Assembly (NCBI GenBank): GCA_017610275.1
Contig: JAFCCI010000008.1
Span: 1-36,278, forward strand
Source: Candidatus Woesearchaeota archaeon
Lineage (GTDB): Archaea; Nanobdellota; Nanobdellia; Woesearchaeales; CG1-02-33-12
Direction: 5' to 3'
Length of the DNA stretch: 36,278 nucleotides
The notes beneath the pieces were generated by a model, which did no database searches, was not told the DNA's origin, and saw nothing but the letters and a program-made list of their open reading frames with translations. Positions 1 through 6,886 of the stretch are shown one piece after another (position 1 is the stretch's first letter; each line of letters begins with the position of its first letter). A program made the position numbers and the translations under genes.

Positions 1-1
1 T

Positions 2-55
2 CAAACTGTAGCCTTTACTACCAGTCTCTGATTTACAGGCTGGTGCTACAGCTTG
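2..55. repeat. Nested hairpin at window edge
   Basis: Two nested perfect 7-bp stems. The outer arms are CTGTAGC at 6-12 and GCTACAG at 45-51, extended by CAA/TTG (2-4 with 53-55) across one mismatch. The inner arms are CCAGTCT at 21-27 and AGGCTGG at 37-43 (one G-T pair) around a 9-base loop. The left internal loop has 8 bases and the right has 1. Either strand could fold. I cannot assign a family: it lacks a full tRNA D-arm or acceptor stem. A transposon-end hairpin or a small structured RNA are the main alternatives. On the minus strand a short frame without stops also crosses this region and leaves the window. Confidence 0.45.
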
Positions 56-127
56 CCATTTTCTAGAAAGAAGAGGTTAGAAATAAACTTTACCTCACTT
101 AAGTTGACAGCACCGATTATAGAAAAG

Positions 128-160
128 TTTATATATCAATAGATATCTTTAGATATCTAT
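128..160 (+). promoter_or_regulatory. TATA box and palindromic operator of first toxin-antitoxin operon
   Basis: A TATA element (TTTATATAT, 128-136) lies about 27 bases before the ATG at 159, so the transcript is probably leaderless. Between them is a perfect inverted repeat with 10-bp arms ATAGATATCT (139-148) and its complement (151-160), separated by TT. The right arm overlaps the first two bases of the start codon. Binding of the antitoxin there would block transcription initiation, which is the usual autoregulation of such operons. The binding itself is inferred. Confidence 0.7.
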
Positions 161-413
161 GGTGACAAAACAAATAAATCTAAAACTAACTGAAAACCTG
201 TTTGAATCGGCGCAAAGGTATATAAAGAACTTTGGATTCAGAAATATACAGGAGTTGGCAACAGAGAGTATAAGGGAAAAGATATTTGAAAGAAATGAAT
301 ATGATGAAAACTTCAATGAGGAAGAAATAAAACTAGTAGATGAGATCATAAAAACCTCAATTTTGAAGAAAAAGCTTGTTTCTGAAGAAGAGATTATAAA
401 GGTGTTATCTTGA
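159..413 (+). CDS. Antitoxin, ribbon-helix-helix-like
   Basis: 84 residues. The N-terminus (V-T-K-Q-I-N-L-K-L) looks like the DNA-contacting beta strand of a ribbon-helix-helix protein, followed by two helices (about residues 12-42). The acidic, lysine-rich tail (about 50-84) would be the part that wraps the toxin. The next gene starts on a TTG that overlaps this stop codon by four bases (TTGA), the usual antitoxin-first coupling. It starts at the ATG because the TATA spacing and the palindrome fit that codon. The family call rests on N-terminal pattern and gene context, not on a strong motif, so a RelB/Phd-like antitoxin is possible. Confidence 0.75.
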   Translation: MVTKQINLKLTENLFESAQRYIKNFGFRNIQELATESIREKIFERNEYDENFNEEEIKLVDEIIKTSILKKKLVSEEEIIKVLS

Positions 414-706
414 ATTACATCCTTAAAGCTACAGAAATTTTTAAAGAACAAGTAAAGGACCTAGACAAAAAAACAAGAGATATAATAAAAGATAAAATAA
501 GATTAATAAAAGAAAACCCATACAGATACAAGAAAATACATTCACACATTTTTTCTAAGGTTTTCAGAATAAGATTAAATATTAGAAAAAAAGGGGCAAG
601 ATTAATTTATGTAATAATAGAACCAAACATAATACTTGTATGCCTTTTAGAACGAAAAAAAGGATATAAAGATTTAACCAAATATCTACAAAAAATACAA
701 AAGTAA
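410..706 (+). CDS. RelE/ParE-superfamily toxin
   Basis: 98 residues, basic. The layout is that of a RelE-fold toxin: an N-terminal F-K-E-Q-V-K-D-L-D helix, then a beta-rich C-terminal half containing F-R-I-R-L, R-L-I-Y-V-I and I-L-V-C-L-L-E-R-K-K. These toxins cut mRNA on the ribosome (RelE) or poison gyrase (ParE); the sequence alone does not say which. It starts at TTG 410-412, overlapping the antitoxin stop, so it should be translated by coupling. No conserved catalytic His is obvious, as in many archaeal RelE proteins. Family membership is fairly secure; target is unknown. Confidence 0.75.
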   Translation: MNYILKATEIFKEQVKDLDKKTRDIIKDKIRLIKENPYRYKKIHSHIFSKVFRIRLNIRKKGARLIYVIIEPNIILVCLLERKKGYKDLTKYLQKIQK

Positions 707-754
707 TCTAAGGTTATAGAGTTCTTGAAATATTAATGAAAAATTATAGAAAGG

Positions 755-795
755 TTTAAATATATGATTAATCATACCAATCATACTAAAGGTGG
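755..795 (+). promoter_or_regulatory. TATA box, palindrome and ribosome site of second toxin-antitoxin operon
   Basis: TTTAAATATA (755-764) is the TATA element. It abuts a perfect 14-bp palindrome, TATGATTAATCATA (763-776). The half-site is repeated directly: AATCATAC occurs at 770-777 and again at 779-786. A strong ribosome site AAAGGTGG (788-795) precedes the ATG at 800. A dimeric AbrB-type antitoxin would be expected to bind symmetric sites like this; that is an inference. Confidence 0.65.
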
Positions 796-799
796 TTAA

Positions 800-1084
800 A
801 TGGAAATTGGAATATCTAAAATAGGGGAAAGGGGCCAGGTTGTTATCCCGCTTGAATTCAGGGAGAACCTAAAACTCCAAAAAGGAGGAAAACTCCTGAT
901 AGTCAAAGAAGGCAACAAGCTGATATTTGAGGCAATGAAAGATTTAAAAGCAAAAAACATTGAAGAGATCAAAGAGGATTTAGAAGATATGAGAATTGCA
1001 AATGAATTCTGGGAAGACGTAAAGAAAGGCAAAACAATTGCACAAACAAAAGAAGAATTCTTAAAAGATCTGGAGAAATGGTGA
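800..1084 (+). CDS. AbrB/MazE-type antitoxin
   Basis: 94 residues. The first 45 residues are a SpoVT/AbrB swapped-hairpin DNA-binding domain: I-S-K-I-G-E-R-G-Q-V-V-I-P, then R-E-N-L-K-L-Q-K-G-G-K-L-L-I-V and L-I-F-E. The rest is a charged helical tail that probably binds the partner toxin. The toxin gene follows after a 17-base gap. The start is fixed by the AAAGGTGG ribosome site four bases upstream. In the cell it should act both as repressor of its own promoter and as neutraliser of the RelE-like partner. Confidence 0.9.
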   Translation: MEIGISKIGERGQVVIPLEFRENLKLQKGGKLLIVKEGNKLIFEAMKDLKAKNIEEIKEDLEDMRIANEFWEDVKKGKTIAQTKEEFLKDLEKW

Positions 1085-1101
1085 CTTTGCAGACTTAAAA
1101 A

Positions 1102-1362
1102 ATGACAGAGATTATAAGAAAACCAGAATTTGAAAAAGCCATCAAAAAAATCAAAGATAACAAAACAAAAGAAAGGGTCAAAAAACAAATTAAAAAGATT
1201 ATTGAAAGCCCTGAACATGGCGACTTTATTAAATATGAAAAAAACGAAAGAAAAATCTACATACCTCCTTTTAGATTATTATACTCCTATGACAAAAGAG
1301 AAGATAAAATATACCTGATTGATTTTGACAAAAGAGATAAAATTTATAAAAAAAGAAGATAA
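1102..1362 (+). CDS. RelE-family toxin
   Basis: 86 residues, basic. This is a clear archaeal RelE: P-E-F-E-K-A-I-K-K-I-K at the N-terminus, I-K-Y-E-K-N-E-R-K-I-Y in the middle, F-R-L-L-Y-S-Y-D and the ending I-D-F-D-K-R-D-K-I-Y-K-K. The arginine in P-P-F-R-L and the C-terminal basic and tyrosine residues match positions used for RNA binding and cleavage in archaeal RelE. It is paired with an AbrB-type antitoxin rather than RelB. The gene has no ribosome site close to its ATG, so it may be translated by reinitiation after the antitoxin, which would keep toxin below antitoxin. Confidence 0.88.
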   Translation: MTEIIRKPEFEKAIKKIKDNKTKERVKKQIKKIIESPEHGDFIKYEKNERKIYIPPFRLLYSYDKREDKIYLIDFDKRDKIYKKRR

Positions 1363-1456
1363 CAAAAAAAGTAATTGTGTTATTTATAGGACACAGAAAA
1401 AATGTTTACGATAATTTCTCAAAGCTGTTTTAAGTTTCAACGCAATATTAGAAACA

Positions 1457-1464
1457 TTTAAATA
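1457..1464 (+). promoter_or_regulatory. TATA box of S-layer-domain gene
   Basis: TTTAAATA lies about 28 bases before the ATG at 1489, with no ribosome site between, which fits a leaderless transcript. The rest of the 1363-1488 gap holds nothing recognisable. Confidence 0.6.
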
Positions 1465-1488
1465 TCCTGTTGCATACATCAATAGAAA

Positions 1489-2043
1489 ATGGTGACAGGA
1501 AAAAAAATTAGGAGTATAATTTTCTTTTATACTATTGCAATCATGATTTTTACAGCTTCTGCAATAGCAATAAAAAATCTTGACCTGGCAGAATATCCAA
1601 AACCATTTATAGATAGAGATATGTTAAATTCAATAATTGTTGTTGGTGAAAATGCACACACAGGAGACATGATAGGAGCGTTTGATATAGCAAGAACTAT
1701 TGGATTGCCGATTGAGTCAACGATAATTGTATTGGACACAGAGATAGACAATATAAAAGATCAGAACATCATTGTTGTTGGAGGACCATGCGTTAATATG
1801 GCCGCAGCTGAACTTCTGGGATGGCCATTGAAATGCGACCAGGATTTTGAGCCGGGCAAAGCAAAGATTAAGCTATTTGATAACGGCAATAATATTGCTT
1901 TGCTGGTAGCAGGCTATTCTGTATATGATACAACAATGGCATGTGGGGTTTTAGTAAACCATGCTGACTATAATCTTACTGGCAACGAGATAGATGTTGC
2001 AGGAACTATTCTTCATGGTTTTATTATAGAACCAGTTGAATAA
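1489..2043 (+). CDS. Small secreted S-layer-domain protein
   Basis: 184 residues. A signal peptide or membrane anchor occupies residues 8-27. The mature part resembles archaeal S-layer proteins. L-D-L-A-E-Y-P-K-P-F is followed by I-I-V-V-G-E-N-A and D-M-I-G-A-F-D-I-A (about 48-68). Next come N-I-I-V-V-G-G-P-C-V-N and A-A-E-L-L-G (about 93-110), and then I-K-L-F-D-N-G-N-N and L-L-V-A-G-Y-S. Full S-layer proteins are usually several times longer and carry these blocks around a large central region. Here the blocks are nearly joined and nothing follows. It could be a compact surface protein, a remnant, or a domain with a non-structural role. It stands alone under its own promoter. Confidence 0.75.
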   Translation: MVTGKKIRSIIFFYTIAIMIFTASAIAIKNLDLAEYPKPFIDRDMLNSIIVVGENAHTGDMIGAFDIARTIGLPIESTIIVLDTEIDNIKDQNIIVVGGPCVNMAAAELLGWPLKCDQDFEPGKAKIKLFDNGNNIALLVAGYSVYDTTMACGVLVNHADYNLTGNEIDVAGTILHGFIIEPVE

Positions 2044-2117
2044 TTTCTTTTTTAGCACAAATTTCTGTAATAAACAATATTAAAATTATTCTCTTTGGAA
2101 TATTATTATCAGGAAGG

Positions 2118-2161
2118 TTTTTATAGGAATTAATTAAGTTTTTTCTTAGTTTTAAGGAGGT
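2118..2161 (+). promoter_or_regulatory. Promoter and strong ribosome site of metK
   Basis: A TATA-like TTTTTATA (2118-2125) is followed, just upstream of the ATG at 2171, by AAGGAGGT (2154-2161), close to a full anti-16S match with nine bases of spacing. Unlike most promoter-proximal genes here, this one has a leader. Confidence 0.6.
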
Positions 2162-2170
2162 AGATAAACA

Positions 2171-3394
2171 ATGAGTAATAAAAAATATTTATTCACATCA
2201 GAGAGCGTAACAGAAGGGCATCCTGACAAGGTATGCGACCAGATATCAGACGCATTCCTGGATGCAGTCTATAGCAAAGACCCAAATGGAAGGGTTGCTG
2301 TTGAAACACTTGTAACAAAAGGGCTTGTTATTGTAACAGGAGAGGTAACAACAAGCACTTATGTGGATACCCAAAAAATTGTGAGAGACACAATAAAAAA
2401 AATTGGCTACACAAAGCCGGAATATGGCTTTAATTACAAGGATGTTGGAGTTCTTAGCTCAATTCATAAGCAAAGCCCTGATATCTCACAGGGTGTTACA
2501 GCAACAGAAAAGCATGAGCAGGGTGCAGGCGACCAGGGAATGATGTTTGGCTATGCAACCAATGAGACAAAAGAGCTTATGCCCCTGCCAATAGTGCTAG
2601 CACATAAGCTTTGCCTGAGGCTTGCAGAGGTAAGAAAAAAGGAAATTTTGCCATACCTAAGGCCTGATGGAAAATCACAGGTTACTGTAGAGTACAACAA
2701 TGGATTTCCTGCTAAGGTTACAACAGTTGTCATAGCTGCTCAGCATGACCCGGATGTTAGCGAGGAAAAAATAAGAAAAGATATTATTGAGAATGTCATA
2801 AAGCCAATATGCAAGGATTATCTAACTGATGAAACAATATATCATGTTAATTCAACAGGGTGTTTTGTTATTGGTGGGCCACCTGGCGATACAGGTGTTA
2901 CTGGCAGAAAGATTATAGTAGATACTTACGGAGGGCATGGCTCTCACGGCGGAGGATGCTTCTCTGGAAAAGATCCTTCTAAAGTTGACAGGTCAGCTTC
3001 TTATATGGTAAGATATGTTGCAAAAAATGTTGTTGCAGCAGGGCTTGCTGACAAATGCGAAATCCAGGTTGCATACAGCATAGGTGTGGCAGAACCAGTC
3101 TCCATACTGATTCATACTTTTAACACAAACAAGATTCCAGAAGAGAAAATTGTTGAGCTGATAAAAAAGCACTTTAGCTTCAAGCCAGCAAATATAATAA
3201 AGAATCTTGATTTGAGGAGGCCAATATACAGGAAAACGGCCTGCTATGGCCACTTTGGAAGAAGCGACCCTGACTTTACATGGGAAAAGACTGATAAAGC
3301 AGAGATTTTAAGGAAAGAAGCAGGCCTGAAAAAAGTTAAAATTCCGGCTGATAAAAAAACACTAAAGAAAAGCCCCGGGCTTAATGGGGAATAA
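2171..3394 (+). CDS. metK: S-adenosylmethionine synthetase, bacterial/eukaryotic type
   Basis: 407 residues. It makes SAM from methionine and ATP in the cytoplasm. Signature sequences are complete: [11 protein letters not shown] (10-20), [11 protein letters not shown] (118-128), [13 protein letters not shown] (235-247) and [17 protein letters not shown] (259-275). This is the bacterial and eukaryotic MetK family, not the divergent archaeal MAT that most archaea use, so it was probably acquired from bacteria or is a DPANN trait. It is slightly longer than usual (about 384-400), with a lysine-rich C-terminal extension from about residue 385. Its product feeds the methyltransferase at 34515 and, through methylthioadenosine, mtnP. 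Confidence 0.97.
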   Translation: MSNKKYLFTSESVTEGHPDKVCDQISDAFLDAVYSKDPNGRVAVETLVTKGLVIVTGEVTTSTYVDTQKIVRDTIKKIGYTKPEYGFNYKDVGVLSSIHKQSPDISQGVTATEKHEQGAGDQGMMFGYATNETKELMPLPIVLAHKLCLRLAEVRKKEILPYLRPDGKSQVTVEYNNGFPAKVTTVVIAAQHDPDVSEEKIRKDIIENVIKPICKDYLTDETIYHVNSTGCFVIGGPPGDTGVTGRKIIVDTYGGHGSHGGGCFSGKDPSKVDRSASYMVRYVAKNVVAAGLADKCEIQVAYSIGVAEPVSILIHTFNTNKIPEEKIVELIKKHFSFKPANIIKNLDLRRPIYRKTACYGHFGRSDPDFTWEKTDKAEILRKEAGLKKVKIPADKKTLKKSPGLNGE

Positions 3395-3423
3395 ATTTTT
3401 AATTTTTTTTATTAATTTTTTAA
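3395..3423. terminator. T-rich terminator between convergent genes
   Basis: The 29 bases between the stop codons of metK and the converging nucleotidyltransferase gene are almost all A/T, with runs of five, eight and six T on the plus strand. Archaeal RNA polymerase terminates at such oligo-T tracts without a hairpin. Confidence 0.55.
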
Positions 3424-3972
3424 TTAAATAAAAAACTGATTTTTTTCATAATAATATTGAATACCTTTTATTATAACATGGTTTTTGTCTATTTCCTTAA
3501 TCATATTGTCTTCCCTATTATATGCTCCTATCTTAATGCTTAATTTTGAGTCAACAAGAGCAAGCTCTTTTTTTAGGTTTTTATCTTTACTCTCAATAAA
3601 AATGTCAATGTCGCTGTCTTTTTTTGCAAGCCCTTTTGCATATGAGCCAAAAAGAATAGCTAATTTTATCTTTTTCTCTCTCTGGATTTTCTCAATAATA
3701 TTTCTTAACCCAGGATATTTAGCTATTGTTTGAAGTAAATTATATTTTTCAGCTATAAAAGTATATGCCTGTGTTTCAACTGTTTTTTTCAGAAAATAGG
3801 TTTGATTTTTTCCTTCTTGCGTAAAATCAACAACATTCTCTTTTGAAAGCTCTTTTATCTTCCTAACTATCATCATATGGTTTGTATTAAGTTTTTTAGC
3901 TATTCCCCTAACATGGCTATTCCCTTTTAATAAGACATTGATAATCTCTAATTTGTAACTTTTTTGTTCCAT
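3424..3972 (-). CDS. Winged-helix plus MNT-type nucleotidyltransferase protein
   Basis: About 182 residues. The N-terminal 60 or so form a winged-helix DNA-binding domain (I-I-N-V-L-L-K-G, V-R-G-I-A-K-K-L-N, M-M-I-V-R-K-I-K-E-L). The C-terminal half carries the minimal nucleotidyltransferase motif G-S-Y-A-K-G...D-S-D-I-D-I. Proteins of this family transfer nucleotides to proteins or RNA; some are antitoxins of HEPN toxins. No HEPN gene is next to it. I start it at the inner ATG (3972) because the TATA box TTTATAAATA on the minus strand (3993-4002) is about 26 bases upstream. An ATG three codons earlier (3981) would add M-L-H. The start lies inside inverted repeats, suggesting self-control. 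Confidence 0.8.
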   Translation of the reverse strand: MEQKSYKLEIINVLLKGNSHVRGIAKKLNTNHMMIVRKIKELSKENVVDFTQEGKNQTYFLKKTVETQAYTFIAEKYNLLQTIAKYPGLRNIIEKIQREKKIKLAILFGSYAKGLAKKDSDIDIFIESKDKNLKKELALVDSKLSIKIGAYNREDNMIKEIDKNHVIIKGIQYYYEKNQFFI

Positions 3973-4002
3973 ATGTAACATTTATGTTAAATTATTTATA
4001 AA
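3965..4002 (-). promoter_or_regulatory. TATA box and inverted repeats of nucleotidyltransferase gene
   Basis: Minus-strand TATA TTTATAAATA at 3993-4002. Downstream are a perfect inverted repeat with 6-bp arms TAACAT/ATGTTA (3976-3989) and an overlapping near-palindrome of 16 bp (3965-3980, one mismatched pair) that covers the start codon. They are plausible operators for the protein's own winged helix. Confidence 0.5.
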
Positions 4003-4044
4003 CTTTTCTATTTTGTAATTATATTATTAATAAATTAGAACTCA

Positions 4045-4566
4045 TTATTCCTTATCATAATCAATTAGTGCTAAGATATCATACCCATTTAGTTTTTCCC
4101 GGCCTTTAAGAAAGCTTAGCTCTATAAGGAATGCCAGGCCAATGATATCGCCGCCTAGCTTTTCAACAAGGTCAACAGCTGCTTTGGCAGTTCCTCCTGT
4201 TGCCAAAAGGTCATCAACAATAAGCACTTTATTACCTTTTTCAATAGCATCCTCATGCACTTCAAATGTATCCTTGCTGTATTCTGTAATAAATTCCTGC
4301 TTTATTGTTTTATATGGTAGCTTGCCAGGTTTTCTCAAAGGCACAAACCCAGCATGCAGCTCATGGGCAAGGACAGCCCCAAGAATAAAACCGCGGGATT
4401 CAGCGCTTGCAACAATATTAATTCCTTTTCCATCAAAATAATTCATTATTTCCCTTATAACATGCCTGAATGCATGCGGATCTTTCAACAAGGTGGTTAT
4501 ATCCTTGAACATAATGCCTTGTTTTGGAAAATTAGGTATTGTCCTAATCTTGTCTTTTAGTTCCAT
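4045..4566 (-). CDS. apt: Adenine phosphoribosyltransferase
   Basis: 173 residues. It converts adenine and PRPP to AMP. The start of the fold reads I-P-N-F-P-K-Q-G-I-M-F-K-D-I-T (10-24), the classical APRT N-terminus. The PRPP-binding loop is V-L-I-V-D-D-L-L-A-T-G-G-T-A (114-127). A-E-S-R-G-F-I-L-G (55-63) and P-L-R-K-P-G-K-L-P (76-84) are also diagnostic. The length is normal. I use the ATG at 4566; an in-frame TTG at 4575 would add three residues. The next gene upstream, mtnP, releases adenine, so together they salvage the adenine of methylthioadenosine. The product, AMP, is also the entry point of the archaeal RuBisCO pathway. Confidence 0.96.
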   Translation of the reverse strand: MELKDKIRTIPNFPKQGIMFKDITTLLKDPHAFRHVIREIMNYFDGKGINIVASAESRGFILGAVLAHELHAGFVPLRKPGKLPYKTIKQEFITEYSKDTFEVHEDAIEKGNKVLIVDDLLATGGTAKAAVDLVEKLGGDIIGLAFLIELSFLKGREKLNGYDILALIDYDKE

Positions 4567-4621
4567 GATTACCAATTACATTGATTATTAAAGCTTGTAT
4601 AAAAAATTTTCTAAAAAGAAA

Positions 4622-5413
4622 TTACATAAGAGCGCCTTTAAGAGCATTCTTGCAATTGCATGTTCTTGTTAAAGGAATTCTTGAAATAACATCAAAGAGT
4701 AATTGTTTTACTTTATTAAGATTATTTTTCATAGTGGCTTCAACCTCATCACCACTTACATGTGTGCCTCTCCAGACATCATAATCTGTAACCATTGCAA
4801 TTGTTGCATAGCATATCTCTGCCTCCCTCGCAAGCACAACCTCTGGTGTCATTGTCATACCAATAATATCAGCATTCCATGACCTGAACATATTTGATTC
4901 TGCTTTTGTTGAAAATCTTGGCCCTTCAATAACAACACAAGTTCCTCTTTCATGATAAGGAAAATGAAGCCTTTTTGCCTGTTCAGCCAATATCTTTCTA
5001 AGAACTGGGCAGCATGGCTCTGCTACAGAAATATGGCAGACCTGCGAGCCAGTGTAGAATGTTGTTTCTCTTTTATATGTCCTGTCAATAAACTGGTCTG
5101 TAAAAACAAAATCACCTGGCTTCATGCCTTCATTTAAAGAACCAACAGCTGATGGCGCCAGTATATGTGTTACACCAAGCTTTTTCATAGCATATATATT
5201 TGCCCTATAGTTAACATTGCCTGGATTTATAGTGTGATGTGAGCCATGCCTTGGTATGAAAACAACAGGCCTTCCCTTAATAAAACCAGTTGTTATTAAG
5301 TCAGATGTCAAGCCAAAAGGAGTATGTACCTTTATCTTCTTAGCATTTTTCAATAGCCTTGGATCATACACTCCTGAGCCGCCAATAATACCTATCTTAA
5401 TTTTTTCTTTCAT
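4622..5413 (-). CDS. mtnP: S-methyl-5'-thioadenosine phosphorylase
   Basis: 263 residues. It splits methylthioadenosine with phosphate into adenine and methylthioribose-1-phosphate. Motifs: G-I-I-G-G-S-G (8-14), P-R-H-G-S-H-H-T-I-N-P (54-64), E-G-P-R-F-S-T-K-A-E-S, and G-M-T-M-T-P-E-V-V-L-A-R-E-A near residue 190, where the Met-Thr context is that of MTA phosphorylases rather than purine nucleoside phosphorylases. The tail has C-N-C (252-254), like the CXC disulfide of archaeal MTAPII. A minus-strand TATA-like TTTAAA lies about 24 bases before the ATG, so the transcript is probably leaderless. The apt gene follows on the same strand after a 55-base gap. Confidence 0.95.
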   Translation of the reverse strand: MKEKIKIGIIGGSGVYDPRLLKNAKKIKVHTPFGLTSDLITTGFIKGRPVVFIPRHGSHHTINPGNVNYRANIYAMKKLGVTHILAPSAVGSLNEGMKPGDFVFTDQFIDRTYKRETTFYTGSQVCHISVAEPCCPVLRKILAEQAKRLHFPYHERGTCVVIEGPRFSTKAESNMFRSWNADIIGMTMTPEVVLAREAEICYATIAMVTDYDVWRGTHVSGDEVEATMKNNLNKVKQLLFDVISRIPLTRTCNCKNALKGALM

Positions 5414-5430
5414 ATTAGAATCTGATTAAG

Positions 5431-5440
5431 TTTAAAATAT
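5431..5440 (-). promoter_or_regulatory. TATA box of mtnP
   Basis: On the minus strand ATATTTTAAA lies about 24 bases before the ATG at 5413; the short spacer has no ribosome site, as expected for a leaderless transcript. Confidence 0.5.
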
Positions 5441-5472
5441 AAAAATGTTACTATTATGAAATAGATATAAAA

Positions 5473-6003
5473 TTATTTTGTTTTTAATTTGCTTGTTTGG
5501 GTTTTATCAGATATTATTGCAGAATTGCCAGAAGGATCCTCTATTGTTATTTTAAGCTTTTCATCTCCCCACATAACTTTATTAAGTTTTTTCATTAATT
5601 TTCTTGCTTTCTTTTTTTCATCTTTATCTTCTGCATCATTTGCAACAGTTTCAATCTGATACCTTATCCTTCTTAATATGCCCTCAATATTTGTTATATA
5701 TCCGTTTGAAGCTGGTCCAGGTGTAATTGTTGTAACATGGGGTATTTTTACTGTTGCCTGAGATGATTTTACAACTCTTATTTTCATATCATCCTCAGAG
5801 CTTATTTCTATTGTCTGCTTTACTGGCTCTTTTTGCTCAGCTGCCTCAACATCTGCAACATGGTACTTGCAGTTAGAACATGTCATTGAGAAAACAAATG
5901 TCTTTCCAAAAAATGGAATCTCAATCTCTTCCTGTACCATAACAAGATTATTTGTATTGCACATGGGGCATAACTGTTTTTCAATTGTTTCTGGCTTTTC
6001 CAT
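5473..6003 (-). CDS. ZPR1-domain zinc-finger protein
   Basis: 176 residues. The zinc ribbon is Cys12-P-M-Cys15 and Cys42-S-N-Cys45, and the stretch F-G-K-T-F-V-F-S-M-T-C-S-N-C is typical of archaeal ZPR1. After it comes the beta-rich ZPR1 domain with P-H-V-T-T-I-T-P-G-P and I-E-G-I-L-R-R-I (about 88-120), a helical charged part and a second short strand region. Eukaryotic ZPR1 is a chaperone for elongation factor eEF1A; archaeal single-domain ZPR1 may do the same for aEF1A, though that is inferred. The start is the ATG about 23 bases after a TATA box. It does not seem to share a function with its neighbours. Confidence 0.92.
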   Translation of the reverse strand: MEKPETIEKQLCPMCNTNNLVMVQEEIEIPFFGKTFVFSMTCSNCKYHVADVEAAEQKEPVKQTIEISSEDDMKIRVVKSSQATVKIPHVTTITPGPASNGYITNIEGILRRIRYQIETVANDAEDKDEKKKARKLMKKLNKVMWGDEKLKITIEDPSGNSAIISDKTQTSKLKTK

Positions 6004-6019
6004 GGTTTTTTTAGAAATC

Positions 6020-6031
6020 AGTTTATATAAA
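6020..6031 (-). promoter_or_regulatory. TATA box of ZPR1 gene
   Basis: Minus-strand TTTTATATAAAC, centred about 23 bases before the ATG at 6003; leaderless arrangement. Confidence 0.6.
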
Positions 6032-6047
6032 AAGTTTTTGTTTTCAA

Positions 6048-6878
6048 TTATTTTGTTTTGGCTAAATTTTCAATAACAGAAATAATTACAAGCCTTGCAT
6101 AGGCTATAAAAGGGAATATTAATATCATTCCAACAACAATCATAAGAGTTATGTTTATCATAAATAACAGCCTGAGCAGAACATCAATAAGAGCAAAATC
6201 TAAAATAAGCAAGAGATACATAGGGGCAATTGTTGAAAATTTTTTAATTCCAAAAGAAAATGATTTTTTTATTGAATCAATAAAGCCATGTTTTTTGATT
6301 AACACATATGATATAAATGCAAAATAGATAAGAATAATTAAAAAAATAAGAGAAAAAATTCTAACAGTTTCAAGATTTGATGATATCTTTAATACATCAG
6401 TAAAAATAAGTGCCCTTGCATAGAAATAAACGATTATCACAAAAGCAATATACCACAAAGTGTTTACTGCAAAGAATCTTTTTATGTATTCTAAATAATT
6501 TAATTTTTCTTTAAAGATTTTATGAGCAAAAAACCAGCTTGCTCCCTGAAAAATGCAGTACAATAGATATGTTAGAACTGCAAGACCACCTATCCAAAAG
6601 CCAATGCTGATAATAAGGGAGTTCATTTGCTGCTGATTAGATAAAATGTTTAAGCTAACATCAGTTTGTGTCAGGCCCTGAAATGCTTTCCCAGTTAGCA
6701 TAAGCAATGAAATTATCCTATCCATAATATTCTCAAAAAAGAAAGGATAAATAACAAAGAATACAAACAAAAAGAAAATATCAATAACAGACACAATAGC
6801 AAGATAAAAGGGATTTTTTCTTATAGCATTCAAGGAATCAGCAAAAGCTTTTATTAGAATGTTTTTTTTAAACTGCAT
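6048..6878 (-). CDS. Multi-pass membrane protein, copy B of the surface module
   Basis: 276 residues, about six hydrophobic segments (near residues 25-47, 92-112, 138-160, 170-192, 215-235, 240-262). I do not recognise a named family. It is a paralogue of the protein at 12565: both have I-F-Q-G-A-S-W / F-F-Q-G-F-I-W after the second segment, a lysine-rich loop, a short Y-x-K-x-F and a cytosolic stretch of the form K-K-x-x-x-x-S-I-K-K-S-F-x-F-G-I-K-K. It starts 8 bases after the 1238-residue secreted protein, as the last gene of that copy. The repeated position suggests it anchors, exports or assembles the secreted partners; no direct evidence for a mechanism. Confidence 0.8.
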   Translation of the reverse strand: MQFKKNILIKAFADSLNAIRKNPFYLAIVSVIDIFFLFVFFVIYPFFFENIMDRIISLLMLTGKAFQGLTQTDVSLNILSNQQQMNSLIISIGFWIGGLAVLTYLLYCIFQGASWFFAHKIFKEKLNYLEYIKRFFAVNTLWYIAFVIIVYFYARALIFTDVLKISSNLETVRIFSLIFLIILIYFAFISYVLIKKHGFIDSIKKSFSFGIKKFSTIAPMYLLLILDFALIDVLLRLLFMINITLMIVVGMILIFPFIAYARLVIISVIENLAKTK

Positions 6879-6886
6879 TTTTAAAA

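Noticed and set aside
1-60. Partial tRNA running off the window on the minus strand
   Set aside because: Some tRNA-like strings occur (an anticodon-arm-like stem and TTTGA), but there is no D-arm or 5' acceptor half and the conserved C in the T-loop is missing.
3424-3981. MNT-HEPN toxin-antitoxin pair
   Set aside because: The nucleotidyltransferase part fits MNT but no HEPN-like gene is adjacent, the neighbours being metK and apt.
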